Positions 17,815 to 28,059 are shown, numbered from the stretch's first letter. The stretch: 64,000 nt of DNA from Burkholderia arboris (GCF_902499125.1 NZ_CABVPX010000013.1:124001-188000), one strand, 5' to 3'. Numbers and translations are program-made. Notes: generated from the letters alone by a model not told the origin.

Positions 17815-18138
17815 TCAGCGCGCGTCCTTGTGCATCCACTTGCGGCCCTCGATCGAGCCGGCACGTCGGGACTTGTCGACACGCCGCTGGCGCGCCAGCT
17901 TCGGATCGACGATCAGCGGGCGATAGATCTCGACGCGATCGTGGTCGGCGAGCGGCGCATCGAGCGGCGCGAGCTTGCCGTACACGCCCGTCTTCGCTTG
18001 CGCGAGATCGATCTCCGGGTGCAGCGCGAGCACGCCGCTCGCGTCGATCGCCGAGCGAACGGTCGCCCCTTCTGGCAGCGACAGCGGGATCAGCGTCTGG
18101 CGGTCCGGCAGCGCGTAGCAGACTTCGATCGACAGCAT
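17815..18138 (-). CDS. rnfH: RnfH family ubiquitin-fold protein
   Basis: 107 residues with the RnfH beta-grasp signature: SIEVCYALPDRQTLIPLSLP, VRSAIDASGVL, and the C-terminal DRVEIYRPLIVDPKLARQRR. A basic tail follows. Function is unknown; the name comes from linkage to the Rnf electron-transport genes in some bacteria, which are not here. ATG 18138 starts 5 bp after the ratA stop, so the two are co-translated; the ratA-rnfH pair beside smpB is a conserved arrangement in proteobacteria. Confidence 0.9.
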   Translation of the reverse strand: MLSIEVCYALPDRQTLIPLSLPEGATVRSAIDASGVLALHPEIDLAQAKTGVYGKLAPLDAPLADHDRVEIYRPLIVDPKLARQRRVDKSRRAGSIEGRKWMHKDAR

Positions 18139-18142
18139 CGCG

Positions 18143-18580
18143 TCACCCCTTCCCGTAGCGCTGGTCCGCACGCTTCACGAACGAATCGACGAACGTGTTC
18201 GCGATGTGGCTGAACACCGGCCCGATGATCTTCTCGAGCAGGATGCTCGAGAACTCGTAGTGCAGCGCGAATTCGATCTTGCACGCATCGGCACGCAGCG
18301 CCGTGAAGCGCCACGAGCCCGTGAACTTCTTGAACGGGCCGTCCGTGAACTCCATGTCGATCCGCGTCGGGCGCTGCTGCGTGTTGCGCGTCGCGAAATG
18401 CTGCTTGATGCCCTTGAAGTTGATATCGATGCGCGCTTCCATCCCGCTCTCGTCCTGACGGCGAATCTCGACGCCGCCGCACCAGGGCAGGAAATTGGGG
18501 TAGTCGGCCACGTCGGTGACGAGGTCGAACATCTGTTCCGCCGAATGACGGATCAATACGGTTTTCTGGACATCTGCCAT
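18143..18580 (-). CDS. ratA: RatA-type START/SRPBCC protein
   Basis: 145 residues of the polyketide cyclase/START fold that includes E. coli RatA (YfjG) and the mitochondrial coenzyme-Q-binding protein Coq10. Motifs are FDLVTDVADYPNFLPWCGG near residue 20 and LHYEFSSILLEKIIGPVF near the C-terminal helix. E. coli RatA has been reported to block 70S assembly, but the Coq10-like ubiquinone-binding role is equally possible from the sequence. Divergent from smpB with a 98-bp shared region; rnfH follows. Confidence 0.92.
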   Translation of the reverse strand: MADVQKTVLIRHSAEQMFDLVTDVADYPNFLPWCGGVEIRRQDESGMEARIDINFKGIKQHFATRNTQQRPTRIDMEFTDGPFKKFTGSWRFTALRADACKIEFALHYEFSSILLEKIIGPVFSHIANTFVDSFVKRADQRYGKG

Positions 18581-18637
18581 AAATCGCGCGGCATCGCTTA
18601 AGGTAGGAACACAAGCCGGGCGATTCCCGCCCCGCTT

Positions 18638-18656
18638 TGCTAAAATCGTGATTTTA
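18638..18656 (+). promoter_or_regulatory. Predicted smpB promoter (-10) within a palindrome
   Basis: TGCTAAAAT (18638-18646) is an extended -10 box 33 bp before the smpB ATG. It overlaps a perfect inverted repeat, TAAAATC-GT-GATTTTA (18641-18656), which could be an operator or simply a strand-symmetric -10 serving both divergent genes. No good -35 seen. Confidence 0.5.
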
Positions 18657-18678
18657 AACGAGTTGGCCCGATCCTTTC

Positions 18679-19125
18679 ATGAGCATCATCGACAACAGGA
18701 AAGCGCACTTCGATTATCACATCGAGGAACGCTACGAGGCGGGGCTCGTGCTTGAGGGCTGGGAAGTCAAGGCGCTGCGCGCCGGGCGCGGCCAGATCCG
18801 GGAAGGTTACGTCGTCGTGAAGAGCGGCGAAATCTTCCTGATCGGTACCCATATCAGCCCGCTGCCCGAAGCCTCGACGCACATCACGCCCGACCCGGTT
18901 CGCACGCGCAAGCTGCTGCTGCACCGCGAGGAAATCAAGAAACTGATCGGCAAGGTCGAGCAGCGTGGCTATACGCTCGTGCCGCTGAACTTCCACTACA
19001 AGGGCGGTCGCGTGAAGTGCGACATCGCGCTCGCGAAGGGCAAGAAGCTGCACGACAAGCGCGAAACCGAGAAGAAGCGCGACTGGGAACGCGAAAAGGC
19101 CCGCATCATGCGCGCCGGCACCTGA
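18679..19125 (+). CDS. smpB: SsrA-binding protein
   Basis: 148 residues, standard length. SmpB binds tmRNA and brings it to stalled ribosomes for trans-translation. Hallmarks: [39 protein letters not shown] and the basic C-terminal tail ([19 protein letters not shown]) that enters the decoding site. The ssrA gene itself is not in the window. A terminator hairpin lies 24 bp downstream. Confidence 0.97.
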   Translation: MSIIDNRKAHFDYHIEERYEAGLVLEGWEVKALRAGRGQIREGYVVVKSGEIFLIGTHISPLPEASTHITPDPVRTRKLLLHREEIKKLIGKVEQRGYTLVPLNFHYKGGRVKCDIALAKGKKLHDKRETEKKRDWEREKARIMRAGT

Positions 19126-19149
19126 CGCGCGTCACGCCCATCGCAAACG

Positions 19150-19183
19150 ACACGGCCCGCTCGAAGCGGGCCGTGTTGCTTTG
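19150..19183 (+). terminator. Intrinsic terminator after smpB
   Basis: ACACGGCCCGC (19150-19160), loop TCGAA, GCGGGCCGTGT (19166-19176), then TGCTTT. A perfect 11-bp stem with a short T-rich tail, between the convergent smpB and qmcA genes. Confidence 0.8.
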
Positions 19184-19280
19184 GACTACCTGAATCGCGC
19201 TTGCCGGTTGCCCGGTTGCGCGACGATTCGCCGCACATCGATCGCATGCGGCGGCCGCCTGCGCACCGGATCCGCGCCGC

Positions 19281-20210
19281 TCAGCCCTTCGCGGGCGTCG
19301 AAGCGTTCTTGACGATCGTCAGCGCCGACGAGATCGCGGTGCCGAGATCCGACAGGTTCGACGGGACGATCAGCGTGTTGCCCTGCTTCGCGAGGTTCGA
19401 GAACGCGTTCACATACTGCTCGGCGACCTTCAGGTTCACCGCATCCATCCCGCCCTGCGACTGGATCGCGTTCGCGATCTTCTGGATCGCCTGCGCGTTC
19501 GCCTCGGCCACCGCCAGAATCGCGGCGGCCTCGCCCTGCGCCTGGTTGATCGCGGCCTGCCGCTCGCCCTCGGACTTCTGGATTGCCGCTTCACGCGCCC
19601 CCGACGCGAGGTTGATCTGCTCCTGCTTGCGGCCTTCGGACGCCGCGATCAGCGCGCGCTTTTCGCGCTCCGCGGTGATCTGCGCCTGCATCGCGTGCAG
19701 GATTTCCTTCGGCGGCGTCAGATCCTTGATCTCGTAGCGCAGCACCTTCACGCCCCAGTTCGCCGCGGCCTGGTCGAGCGCCGACACGATGTTGTGGTTG
19801 ATGAAGTCGCGCTCCTCGAACGTCTTGTCGAGTTCGAGCTTGCCGACCACCGAGCGCAGCGTGGTTTGCGCGAGCTGCGTGATCGCGAGCACGAAGTTGC
19901 TCGACCCGTACGACGCCTTCATCGGATCGGTCACCTGGAAGTACAACACGCCGTCGACCTGCAACTGCGTGTTGTCGCGCGTGATACAGACCTGGCTCGG
20001 CACGTCGAGCGGGATTTCCTTCAGTATGTGCCGGTACGCGATGCGATCGACGAACGGCAGCACGATGTTCAGACCGGGCGACAGCGTCGCGTGATAGCGC
20101 CCGAAGCGCTCGAGCACCCACGCATGCTGCTGCGGCACGATCTTCACCGTCTTCGACACGATCACGATCGCGATGACGAGCAGGACAACCCAGATGATCA
20201 GCGAATCCAT
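19281..20210 (-). CDS. qmcA: SPFH/Band 7 membrane protein, QmcA-like
   Basis: 309 residues. An N-terminal membrane anchor (residues ~4-20, IIWVVLLVIAIVIV) precedes the SPFH domain (WVLERFGRYHATLSPGLN, YFQVTDPMKASYG) and a long Ala/Glu/Gln coiled coil (EREKRALIAASEGRKQEQIN to AIQKIANAIQ). This matches E. coli QmcA (YbbK), a stomatin/flotillin relative thought to organise membrane microdomains and interact with FtsH. It lies 33 bp after the NfeD-like gene, the partner usually found beside it. Confidence 0.93.
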   Translation of the reverse strand: MDSLIIWVVLLVIAIVIVSKTVKIVPQQHAWVLERFGRYHATLSPGLNIVLPFVDRIAYRHILKEIPLDVPSQVCITRDNTQLQVDGVLYFQVTDPMKASYGSSNFVLAITQLAQTTLRSVVGKLELDKTFEERDFINHNIVSALDQAAANWGVKVLRYEIKDLTPPKEILHAMQAQITAEREKRALIAASEGRKQEQINLASGAREAAIQKSEGERQAAINQAQGEAAAILAVAEANAQAIQKIANAIQSQGGMDAVNLKVAEQYVNAFSNLAKQGNTLIVPSNLSDLGTAISSALTIVKNASTPAKG

Positions 20211-20243
20211 GAAGTATTCCCTCCTTGTTGTATCAGCGGACGG

Positions 20244-20675
20244 TCAGCCCGCGGGTTTCGCCACGACCACGAGACAATTGCCGCGCACGGCACTCACCTG
20301 ATAGACGTGCACATCGTCGCGCTCGCCGTTCGCGAGCTCGACGTCCCAGTCAGCACCACGATACTGCACGCGTGCGCGTCCGTCGCGCCATGCATCGACC
20401 GTGACGGTCGAGCCGATATCGAGATTGACGTCGGGATTCGTCGACGTGTCGCGCTTCTGCTTGCGGCCGAGCCCCGACCGGCGCAGCACGATCATCGCGA
20501 CGATCGCGACCGCGGCCGCCGCGCCGAACTGCACGTGCGGCGCGAAACCGGCCAGTTGCAGCAACCCGCCCGCGAGAAAGCCGAGCGCGATCATCAACAG
20601 ATAGAACGTACCGGTCAGCAATTCGGCGACGACCAGCACGCCCACCGCGACCCACCAGAACAGATGCCCCGACAT
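20244..20675 (-). CDS. NfeD-like membrane protein (YbbJ type)
   Basis: 143 residues. Three hydrophobic segments (residues ~5-22, 26-44 and 48-64) and a C-terminal OB-fold of beta strands (STVTVDAWRDGRARVQYRGA through YQVSAVRGNCLVVV). NfeD short forms pair with SPFH proteins, and the qmcA gene follows within 33 bp, so the two are expected to act together at the inner membrane. ATG 20675 (MSGHLFWW) has GGAG about 10 bp upstream; the longer frame from 20705 is not needed. Confidence 0.88.
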   Translation of the reverse strand: MSGHLFWWVAVGVLVVAELLTGTFYLLMIALGFLAGGLLQLAGFAPHVQFGAAAAVAIVAMIVLRRSGLGRKQKRDTSTNPDVNLDIGSTVTVDAWRDGRARVQYRGADWDVELANGERDDVHVYQVSAVRGNCLVVVAKPAG

Positions 20676-20818
20676 GATTGTGGTCTCCAGGAAAACGGCC
20701 CCCACGCTTACGCTCGTTCACTGTCGACCGGAGTTGGCGCTTCAGCGCTTGCTCCGGTCTCATGCACGACGCGCCCCCCGAGGGGCGATCGATACGCTTG
20801 GGGCGGCCCGGCGCGTAC

Positions 20819-20856
20819 CGACAAACAAAAACACCCCGGTGCTTACCGGGGTGTTT
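20819..20856 (-). terminator. Intrinsic terminator of ppsA
   Basis: On the - strand AAACACCCCGGT (20856-20845), loop AAGC, ACCGGGGTGTTT (20840-20829), then TTGTTTGT. A 12-bp stem 77 bp past the ppsA stop. Confidence 0.9.
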
Positions 20857-20933
20857 ATAGCATGAACCTTGCATTTTGCCTTCATTGAAGGAGTGACCGT
20901 GCCGCTCCTTCGCCGAAGATGCATTACCGACCG

Positions 20934-23336
20934 TTACTTCCGGTTGGCAGCGAGCGCTTGCCACGTATCGATGATCGTGTCCGGGTTCAGCGAGATCGAC
21001 TCGATGCCTTCGTCGGTCAGCCATTGCGCGAAGTCCGGGTGATCGGACGGGCCCTGGCCGCAGATACCGACGTACTTGCCCATCTTGCGGCAGGTATCGA
21101 TTGCGCGCTTCAGCAGGAACTTGACGGCCGGGTCGCGTTCGTCGAAGTCGACGGCCAGCAGTTCCATGCCCGAATCGCGGTCGAGGCCGAGCGTGAGCTG
21201 CGTGAGGTCGTTCGAGCCGATCGAGAAACCGTCGAAGTACTGCAGGAACTCTTCGGCGAGGATCGCGTTGGTCGGGACTTCGCACATCATCACGAGGCGC
21301 AGGCCGTTTTCGCCGCGCTTCAGGCCGAACTTCTCGAGCAGGCCGACGACACGCTCCGCCTGCTTCACGGTCCGCACGAACGGCACCATGATCTCGACGT
21401 TGGTCAGGCCCATCTCGTCGCGCACGCGCTTCAGTGCACGGCATTCCATCTCGAACGCCTGCGCGAAGTCTTCAGCGATGTAACGCGACGCGCCACGGAA
21501 GCCCAGCATCGGGTTTTCCTCGTCCGGCTCGTAACGCGAACCGCCGATCAGCTTCTTGTACTCGTTCGACTTGAAGTCGGACAGACGCACGATCACGGGC
21601 TTCGGATAGAACGCAGCACCGATCGTCGCGACGCCTTCCGTCAGCTTGTCGACGTAGAACTGACGCGGCGACGCGTGGCCGCGCGCGACGCTCTCGACCG
21701 CCTTCTTCAGGTCCTGGTCGATGTTCGGGTACTCGAGAATCGCCTTCGGGTGAACGCCGATGTTGTTGTTGATGATGAACTCGAGACGCGCGAGACCCAC
21801 ACCGCCGTTCGGCAGTTGCGAGAAGTCGAACGCGAGCTGCGGGTTACCGACGTTCATCATGATCTTGACCGGAATTGCCGGCAGTTCGCCGCGCTGCACT
21901 TCCGTGACTTCCGTCTCGAGCAGGCCGTCGTAGATCTTGCCTTCGTCGCCTTCCGCGCACGACACGGTGACGAGCGCGCCGTCCTTCAGGATGTCGGTCG
22001 CATCGCCGCAACCGACGACTGCCGGCACGCCGAGCTCACGCGCGATGATCGCCGCGTGGCAGGTCCGGCCGCCGCGGTTCGTGACGATCGCAGCCGCACG
22101 CTTCATCACCGGCTCCCAGTTCGGGTCGGTCATGTCGGCCACCAGCACGTCGCCCGGCTGCACGCGTTCCATTTCCGACGGATCCTGGATCACGCGCACG
22201 GGGCCCGCGCCGATCTTCTGGCCGATCGCACGGCCCGTCGCCAGCACCTGCGACTGACCCTTCAGCTTGAAGCGCTGCTCGGCCTTGCCGGTTGCCTGGC
22301 TCTTCACGGTTTCCGGGCGTGCCTGCAGGATGAAGATCTTGCCGTCGCGGCCGTCCTTGCCCCACTCGATGTCCATCGGACGCTGGTAGTGCTTCTCGAT
22401 GATGACCGCGTACTTCGCCAGTTCGATCACGTCCTCGTCGGTGATCGAGTAGCGGTTGCGCTGCTCGTGCGGCACGTCGACCGTCTTCACGCGGCCCGGC
22501 TCGCCCGGCTGCGTGAATTCCATCTTGATCAGCTTCGAGCCGATCGAGCGGCGGATGATCGGGTACTTGTCCTGCGCGAGCGTCGTCTTGAACACGTAGA
22601 ACTCGTCCGGGTTCACTGCGCCCTGCACGACGGTTTCGCCCAGGCCATAGCTCGACGTGATGAACACGGCGTCCTTGAAGCCCGATTCGGTGTCGATCGT
22701 GAACATCACGCCGGCGGCGCCGACGTCCGAGCGGACCATGCGCTGCACGCCGGCCGACAGCGCGACTTCGGCGTGCGTGAAGCCCTTGTGCACGCGGTAC
22801 GAGATCGCGCGGTCGTTGTACAGCGACGCGAACACGTGCTTCATGCGGTCGAGCACGTCTTCGATGCCGACGACGTTCAGGTACGACTCCTGCTGGCCGG
22901 CGAACGATGCGTCGGGCAGGTCTTCCGCGGTCGCGGACGAACGCACGGCGAACGACAGCTCGGCCGGCGAGCCGCTCTTCAGGACTTCGAACTGCTCGCG
23001 GATTTCCTGCTCGAGACGTGCCTGCATCGGCGCGTCGACGATCCACTTGCGGATTTCGGCACCGGCTTCGGCGAGCGCCTTCACGTCGTCGATGTCGAGG
23101 GACTCGAGACGCTTGGCAATACGATCGGTCAGGTCGTTGTGCTTGAGGAAATCACGGAACGCGAGCGCGGTCGTGGCGAAACCGGTGGGTACGCGAACGC
23201 CTGCTTCGGAAAGCTGGCTGATCATCTCGCCGAGCGACGCATTCTTGCCGCCCACGATTTCCACATCGGTCATCCGCAACTGCTCGAACGGAATTACATA
23301 CGCCTGGTCCTTTGCGACGTTTGCTGCGTTAGTCAT
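20934..23336 (-). CDS. ppsA: Phosphoenolpyruvate synthase (pyruvate, water dikinase)
   Basis: 800 residues. Makes PEP from pyruvate and ATP for gluconeogenesis. N-terminal ATP-binding domain ([35 protein letters not shown] split here by my 20-residue limit), central phospho-His domain with [15 protein letters not shown] (catalytic His), and C-terminal PEP-binding barrel with [15 protein letters not shown] and [11 protein letters not shown] carrying the catalytic Cys. ATG 23336 has AGGGG 8 bp upstream. The divergent ppsR encodes its regulator, which modifies a Thr next to the catalytic His. Confidence 0.97.
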   Translation of the reverse strand: MTNAANVAKDQAYVIPFEQLRMTDVEIVGGKNASLGEMISQLSEAGVRVPTGFATTALAFRDFLKHNDLTDRIAKRLESLDIDDVKALAEAGAEIRKWIVDAPMQARLEQEIREQFEVLKSGSPAELSFAVRSSATAEDLPDASFAGQQESYLNVVGIEDVLDRMKHVFASLYNDRAISYRVHKGFTHAEVALSAGVQRMVRSDVGAAGVMFTIDTESGFKDAVFITSSYGLGETVVQGAVNPDEFYVFKTTLAQDKYPIIRRSIGSKLIKMEFTQPGEPGRVKTVDVPHEQRNRYSITDEDVIELAKYAVIIEKHYQRPMDIEWGKDGRDGKIFILQARPETVKSQATGKAEQRFKLKGQSQVLATGRAIGQKIGAGPVRVIQDPSEMERVQPGDVLVADMTDPNWEPVMKRAAAIVTNRGGRTCHAAIIARELGVPAVVGCGDATDILKDGALVTVSCAEGDEGKIYDGLLETEVTEVQRGELPAIPVKIMMNVGNPQLAFDFSQLPNGGVGLARLEFIINNNIGVHPKAILEYPNIDQDLKKAVESVARGHASPRQFYVDKLTEGVATIGAAFYPKPVIVRLSDFKSNEYKKLIGGSRYEPDEENPMLGFRGASRYIAEDFAQAFEMECRALKRVRDEMGLTNVEIMVPFVRTVKQAERVVGLLEKFGLKRGENGLRLVMMCEVPTNAILAEEFLQYFDGFSIGSNDLTQLTLGLDRDSGMELLAVDFDERDPAVKFLLKRAIDTCRKMGKYVGICGQGPSDHPDFAQWLTDEGIESISLNPDTIIDTWQALAANRK

Positions 23337-23712
23337 ACAAGCCCCTAAGTGTGAAAAAAATGCTCGATTGCGCAAGTGGGCTCGGACGCGGGCGCTTGCA
23401 AAAAGGCGCGGCGCGTCTTGCGCAACCTGTTAGATAAACACTCGCAGCGGCGAAAAATATTCCGACCCGATTTGCAAAAATCCCGGCAGAAGGGCGATAT
23501 ATGCAGACAAATCGCCAAACTTGCCGGGAATTTTGGAATCAAGTGGTCAGGCCGCGGGCGCCGTTCGCGCCCTGCCCCCGCAATTGCTTATCCAACAGGT
23601 TGCCGCTATTCTACCGTGCCGGCTGCCGGATGTGGCGCGACCTTGTCACTGCGTCTGGAGGCGAACCTCCAGCCGCCCGCGCAACCGCCCTTCACGCTCG
23701 ACGCCCAGATTC
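23337..23712. other. ppsA/ppsR divergent regulatory region
   Basis: 376 bp without a gene, relatively AT-rich from 23420 to 23540. It must hold both promoters; no canonical -35/-10 pair stood out. It contains the nested hairpin described separately. Confidence 0.6.
23482..23528 (-). other. Nested hairpin with terminator-like tail in the ppsA leader region
   Basis: Outer arms CCCGGCA (23482-23488) and TGCCGGG (23522-23528) enclose inner arms GGCGAT (23493-23498) and ATCGCC (23511-23516). Read on the - strand, toward ppsA, the structure is followed by ATTTTTGC, as in an intrinsic terminator. It sits ~146 nt before the ppsA ATG. Possible attenuator or operator. Confidence 0.5.
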
Positions 23713-24528
23713 ATGCTGCCTACCGTATTCATCGTCTCCGACGGCACCGGGATCACTGCCGAAACCTTCGCGCACTCGATCCTCTCCCAGTTCGACCAGA
23801 AATTCCGTCTCGTACGCGTGCCGTTCGTCGACTCGCTCGACAAGGCCTATGCGACCGTCGAGAAGATCAACGAGGCCGCCGTGCACGACGGCCGCCGCGC
23901 GATCGTGTTCACGACGCTCGTCGACAGCGAGTCGAACGACATCGTCAAGCGCTCGAACGCGCTCGTGCTCGACATGTTCCAGCGCTTCGTCGAACCGCTC
24001 GAGCAGGAGCTGGAGCTCAAGTCCAGCCACGCGATGGGCCGCGGCCACCAGAACGCCGACACCGAGGAATACAAGACGCGGATCGAGGCGATCAACTTCT
24101 CGCTCGCGCACGACGACGGCCAGTCGAACCGCAACCTGTCGGAAGCCGACGTGATCCTCGTCGGCGTGTCGCGCAGCGGCAAGACGCCGACGAGCCTGTA
24201 CCTCGCGATGCAGTACGGCGTGAAGGCAGCAAACTATCCGCTGATTCCGGAAGACTTCGAGCGCGGCAAGCTGCCGTCGGCGCTGTCCGCACACCGCGAG
24301 AAGCTGTTCGGGCTGTCGATCGACCCGCAGCGCCTGTCGGAGATCCGTAACGAGCGCCGGCCGGGCAGCAAGTATGCGGCGCCCGAGAACTGCCGCTACG
24401 AGATCAACGAGGCCGAAGCGATGATGCGCCGCGAAGGGATCAAGTGGCTGTCGTCGACGCACAAGTCGATCGAGGAAATCGCGACGACGATCCTGCAGGA
24501 AATCCGTCTCGACCGGCAGTCGTACTGA
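23713..24528 (+). CDS. ppsR: PEP synthetase regulatory protein (kinase/pyrophosphorylase)
   Basis: 271 residues of the DUF299 family. The bifunctional enzyme inactivates PpsA by ADP-dependent Thr phosphorylation and reactivates it by Pi-dependent removal. Visible are the start PTVFIVSDGTGITAETFAHS, the P-loop-like GVSRSGKTPTSLYLAMQYG (residues ~151-169) and the C-terminal GIKWLSSTHKSIEEIATTIL. ATG 23713 is the family start; the frame is open further upstream but that part is not protein-like. Divergent from its target gene ppsA. Confidence 0.96.
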   Translation: MLPTVFIVSDGTGITAETFAHSILSQFDQKFRLVRVPFVDSLDKAYATVEKINEAAVHDGRRAIVFTTLVDSESNDIVKRSNALVLDMFQRFVEPLEQELELKSSHAMGRGHQNADTEEYKTRIEAINFSLAHDDGQSNRNLSEADVILVGVSRSGKTPTSLYLAMQYGVKAANYPLIPEDFERGKLPSALSAHREKLFGLSIDPQRLSEIRNERRPGSKYAAPENCRYEINEAEAMMRREGIKWLSSTHKSIEEIATTILQEIRLDRQSY

Positions 24529-24560
24529 GCACGGGCGGCCGCGTGTCCGCCGCCGGAAAC

Positions 24561-24590
24561 AAAAAGGCCGCGTCTGACGCGGCCTTTTTT
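24561..24590. terminator. Bidirectional terminator between ppsR and the RNA methyltransferase gene
   Basis: AAAAAGGCCGCGT (24561-24573), loop CTG, ACGCGGCCTTTTTT. Perfect stem with A-run and T-run flanks, able to work for both convergent genes. Confidence 0.92.
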
Positions 24591-24619
24591 CATGGTGCGG
24601 CGAATGCGCGGGGGCGGCG

Positions 24620-25402
24620 TCACGCAGGCCGCTGCTGGCGCACCTGCTCGAACAGGCATACCGCTGCCGCCGCCGCGACGTTCAGCGACTCCATCCCGCC
24701 CGGCTGTGGAATCGTCACGCGATGCGTGGCCGCGTCGCGCCAGAACGCCGACACGCCGGCGCCCTCGTTGCCGAACACCCAGGCAACCGGCCCCGACAGG
24801 TCGCAGTCGTAGACCGCCTGCGCGCCATGCGAGTCGGTCAGCGCGACCGGCACGCCGAGCCGTTCGGCGAGCGCGACGGCGTCGATATCCTCGTGGATCG
24901 ACAGCAGGAAATGCGCCCCCATGCCCGAGCGCAGCACCTTCGACGACCACGCGTAGGCGGTGCCCGGCGCACAGAACACGTGGCGCACGCCCGCCGCCGC
25001 CGCGCTGCGCAGGATCGAGCCGACGTTGCCGGCATCCTGCACGCCGTCGAGCACGACCGACGTATGCGTGACGCGAGCAGGCAGCGGTTGTTCGGGCCGG
25101 TCGACGAGCAGCAGGAAACCGACGCCGCTAACGACATTCGACAACTGCCCGAACAGCGCGTCGGGCAGCGTGACGATCCGCTGCGCATCGATGCGCGCGA
25201 CGATCGCCTGCGCCTCGGCGTGGCCAAGTGCGCCCTCGGTCGCCACGCACAGTTCCGGCGTCGCACCCGTCTCGAGGTACGCGCTCGCGAGGTGGAATCC
25301 TTCGAGCAGCGCCTGGCCGCTGCGGCGCTGATGGGGCGTCGAACCCGCGAGCGCCTTCAGGCGCTTGTACAGCGGGTTGTCGCGGGAAGTAATGCTTTTC
25401 AT
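24620..25402 (-). CDS. TrmH/SpoU family RNA methyltransferase
   Basis: 260 residues. An N-terminal substrate-binding region ([18 protein letters not shown]) precedes the knotted SPOUT domain with all three motifs: motif 1 [17 protein letters not shown], motif 2 [13 protein letters not shown] and motif 3 [18 protein letters not shown]. It should 2'-O-methylate ribose in rRNA or tRNA; the RlmB/TsnR-like group is closest, but the target nucleotide cannot be assigned. ATG 25402 overlaps the rnhB stop by 4 bp. Last gene of the long envelope run and closed by a terminator. Confidence 0.92.
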   Translation of the reverse strand: MKSITSRDNPLYKRLKALAGSTPHQRRSGQALLEGFHLASAYLETGATPELCVATEGALGHAEAQAIVARIDAQRIVTLPDALFGQLSNVVSGVGFLLLVDRPEQPLPARVTHTSVVLDGVQDAGNVGSILRSAAAAGVRHVFCAPGTAYAWSSKVLRSGMGAHFLLSIHEDIDAVALAERLGVPVALTDSHGAQAVYDCDLSGPVAWVFGNEGAGVSAFWRDAATHRVTIPQPGGMESLNVAAAAAVCLFEQVRQQRPA

Positions 25403-26043
25403 CGAATCAGGTCGAGTGCCGCACGGACGGGCGCGAACGTGCGCCGATGCGCTTCGCACGGGCCGTGCTCGCGCAATGCGGCAAGGTGTTTCGCGGTGCC
25501 GTAGCCCGCGTGCACGTTGAAACCGTACACCGGGAAGCGCTCGTGCAGGTCGACCAGCATCCGGTCGCGCGTGACCTTCGCGAGGATCGACGCGGCCGAG
25601 ATGCTCGGCACCAGCGCGTCGCCACTGACGATCGCCTCGGCCCGCACCATCAGCGTCGGGCAGCGGTTGCCGTCGATCTGCGCGAGCGTCGGCAGCACCG
25701 ACAGGCCCTCGACGGCCCGCTTCATCGCAAGCATCGTCGCGTGCAGGATGTTCAGCGTATCGATCTCGTCGACGCTCGCCGACGCGACGCAATACGCGCG
25801 CGACCGCGCGACGATCAGGTCGTACAGCGCGTCACGCTTCTTCGCGGACAGCGCCTTCGAATCGTCGAGCCCGTCGATCGGCTGTGCCGGATCGAGAATC
25901 ACTGCGGCGGCCACCACCGGCCCCGCAAGCGGGCCGCGGCCGGCTTCGTCGACGCCGCAGACGATTTCGTCAGGACGGCTGAAGTCGAAACCGCCCTGCT
26001 CGTCGCTCGACGCGCGGCGGCGTGATGCACGTACCGCGGTCAT
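25399..26043 (-). CDS. rnhB: Ribonuclease HII
   Basis: 214 residues. Removes RNA from RNA-DNA hybrids and nicks at single ribonucleotides in DNA. The catalytic DEDD set begins in [20 protein letters not shown], with further conserved [12 protein letters not shown] and the [14 protein letters not shown] near the C terminus. Overlaps lpxB upstream by 4 bp and the methyltransferase downstream by 4 bp. The lpxB-rnhB linkage is conserved in proteobacteria. Confidence 0.97.
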   Translation of the reverse strand: MTAVRASRRRASSDEQGGFDFSRPDEIVCGVDEAGRGPLAGPVVAAAVILDPAQPIDGLDDSKALSAKKRDALYDLIVARSRAYCVASASVDEIDTLNILHATMLAMKRAVEGLSVLPTLAQIDGNRCPTLMVRAEAIVSGDALVPSISAASILAKVTRDRMLVDLHERFPVYGFNVHAGYGTAKHLAALREHGPCEAHRRTFAPVRAALDLIR

Positions 26044-27209
26044 GCGCGCCCCTTGCGGTGTTCGAGCACGCGCACGACGGCCTCGGCAGCCTTCACGGCC
26101 GTATTCTGCCGCAGCGAAAGATGCATTTCGGTAAACACTTCGGTCAGCGTGCGGCGGTTCGCGTCATCGCGCAGCTGCGTGAGCGTTGCATCGGCGAGCG
26201 CCTCGGGCGTCGCGAAATGCTGCAGCAGCTCGGGCACGACGAAACGCCCCGCCAGGATGTTCGGCAAGCCGACGTACGGCAGGTAGCCCTGCCGGCGCAT
26301 GATCTGCCCGGTCAGCCAGGGCACCTTGTACGAGATCACCATCGGCTTCTTCAGCAGCGCGGCTTCCAGCGTCACGGTGCCGCTCTTCACGAGGATCGCG
26401 TCGGCGGCCGTCATCGCGACCTGCGAGCGGCCGTCGGTGATCGTCAGCGCGAGCTGCGGATGCGCGTCGACGAGCGGCTGCAGCAGTTCGCGCAGCGCGG
26501 GCGTCGCCGCCGGCATCACGAACCGCACGCCGGGCTCGCGCTGTTGCATCAGCGCCATCGCCGCAAAGAACGTCGGGCCGATCAGCGCGATCTCCGAGCG
26601 CCTGCTGCCCGGCAGCACCGCAATCACGGGGCCGTCGGCGGGCAGGCCCAGCGCGATGCGCGCGCCGTGCGTGTCGGGTTCGAGCGGGATTTCGTCGGCC
26701 AGCGGATGGCCGACATACGTCGATGCGACGCCCGCCTTGTCGAGGATCGCCGGTTCGAACGGGAACAGGCACAACATGTGATCGACGGACTTCGCGATCT
26801 TCTTGATCCGGCCGCCGCGCCACGCCCAGATCGACGGGCACACGAAGTGGATCGACGGGATGCCTGCGTCGCGCGCCGCCTGTTCGACGCTGAAGTTGAA
26901 ATCGGGGGCGTCGACGCCGATGAATGCGTCCGGCCGCTCTGCGAGCAGCTGGCGCTTCAGTTCGCCGCGAATCCGCAGGATCTCGGGAATCTGGCCCAGC
27001 GCCTCGACATAGCCGCGCACGGTCAGCTTGTCCATCTGCCAGTGCGAGTCGAAGCCCTGCGCGATCATCCGCTGCCCGCCGATCCCGTAGTACTGGGCCG
27101 ATTCGGGCAGCCGCTCGCGCAACCCGCCGAGCAGCGATGCCCCGAGCAGGTCGCCCGACGGCTCGCCGGCTACCATCGCGAGCCGGAGCTGATTGGTCGG
27201 AAGCGGCAT
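26040..27209 (-). CDS. lpxB: Lipid-A-disaccharide synthase
   Basis: 389 residues, GT19 family. Joins UDP-2,3-diacylglucosamine to lipid X to make the lipid A disaccharide at the inner face of the inner membrane. Motifs: [20 protein letters not shown] at the N terminus, [15 protein letters not shown], and [14 protein letters not shown] in the nucleotide-binding half. Starts 3 bp after the lpxA stop and overlaps rnhB by 4 bp. Confidence 0.97.
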   Translation of the reverse strand: MPLPTNQLRLAMVAGEPSGDLLGASLLGGLRERLPESAQYYGIGGQRMIAQGFDSHWQMDKLTVRGYVEALGQIPEILRIRGELKRQLLAERPDAFIGVDAPDFNFSVEQAARDAGIPSIHFVCPSIWAWRGGRIKKIAKSVDHMLCLFPFEPAILDKAGVASTYVGHPLADEIPLEPDTHGARIALGLPADGPVIAVLPGSRRSEIALIGPTFFAAMALMQQREPGVRFVMPAATPALRELLQPLVDAHPQLALTITDGRSQVAMTAADAILVKSGTVTLEAALLKKPMVISYKVPWLTGQIMRRQGYLPYVGLPNILAGRFVVPELLQHFATPEALADATLTQLRDDANRRTLTEVFTEMHLSLRQNTAVKAAEAVVRVLEHRKGRA

Positions 27210-27212
27210 CGC

Positions 27213-28001
27213 TTAGCGGATGATGCCGCGTTGCGACGCGTCGATGAAATCGACGAGCGCCTTCACCGGCGCATCGCCGTCGCCGCCCGCCTCCGCCAGC
27301 TCGCGCAACTGCACCTTCGCTTCCTCGAACGACAGGCCGTTCTTGTACAGCACGCGGTACGCGCTGCGCAGCGCCGAGATCGCATCGGCCGAGAAGCCGC
27401 GCCGGCGCAGCCCTTCGACGTTGATCCCGTGCGGCTCTGCCTTGTTGCCGGCCGCGATCACGAACGGCGGGATGTCCTGCACGAGCGCCGACGCGCCGCC
27501 CAGCATCGAATGCGCGCCGATCCGCACGAACTGGTGGACACCCGACATGCCGCCGACGATCGCCCAGTCGCCGATCTCGACGTGGCCGGCCATCTGCGCG
27601 TTGCTCGACAGAATCACGTTGTTGCCGACGCGGCAGTCATGGCCGATGTGCACGTAGGCCATGATCCAGTTGTCGTCGCCGAGCGTCGTCACGCCGACGT
27701 CCTGCACGGTGCCTGTGTGGATCGTCGTGAATTCGCGGATCGTGTTGCGGTTGCCGATCACGAGCTTCGTCGGCTCGTCCTTGTACTTCATGTCCTGCGG
27801 ACGGCCGCCGACCGACGCGTAATGGCCGATGCGGTTGTCCTCGCCGAGCGTCGTATGGCCTTCGATCACGCTGTGCGAGCCGATCGTCGTGCGCGCGCCG
27901 ATCGTGACGTGCGGACCGACGATTGCGTACGGGCCGATCTCGACCGATTCGTCGATTTGCGCGCCCGGCTCGACAATCGCGGTGGGATGAATCCTGGTCA
28001 T
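27213..28001 (-). CDS. lpxA: UDP-N-acetylglucosamine O-acyltransferase
   Basis: 262 residues. First step of lipid A synthesis: transfer of 3-hydroxyacyl from ACP to UDP-GlcNAc. A left-handed beta-helix of hexapeptide repeats runs from [20 protein letters not shown] to about residue 190; the catalytic His lies in [20 protein letters not shown]. The C-terminal helical domain ([19 protein letters not shown]) is complete. Between fabZ and lpxB as in most proteobacteria. Confidence 0.97.
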   Translation of the reverse strand: MTRIHPTAIVEPGAQIDESVEIGPYAIVGPHVTIGARTTIGSHSVIEGHTTLGEDNRIGHYASVGGRPQDMKYKDEPTKLVIGNRNTIREFTTIHTGTVQDVGVTTLGDDNWIMAYVHIGHDCRVGNNVILSSNAQMAGHVEIGDWAIVGGMSGVHQFVRIGAHSMLGGASALVQDIPPFVIAAGNKAEPHGINVEGLRRRGFSADAISALRSAYRVLYKNGLSFEEAKVQLRELAEAGGDGDAPVKALVDFIDASQRGIIR

Positions 28002-28059
28002 GCGCCGTTGCCTCTCGATGTGATGTGTCGCGTTGCGTTGCCCATGCGTGCCGCGTCGC

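Noticed and set aside
20919..23348. 809-codon open frame on the + strand across ppsA
   Set aside because: Antisense to an unambiguous PEP synthase; its translation is rich in Arg/His/Asp/Leu without any domain. Long antisense frames are expected at this GC content.
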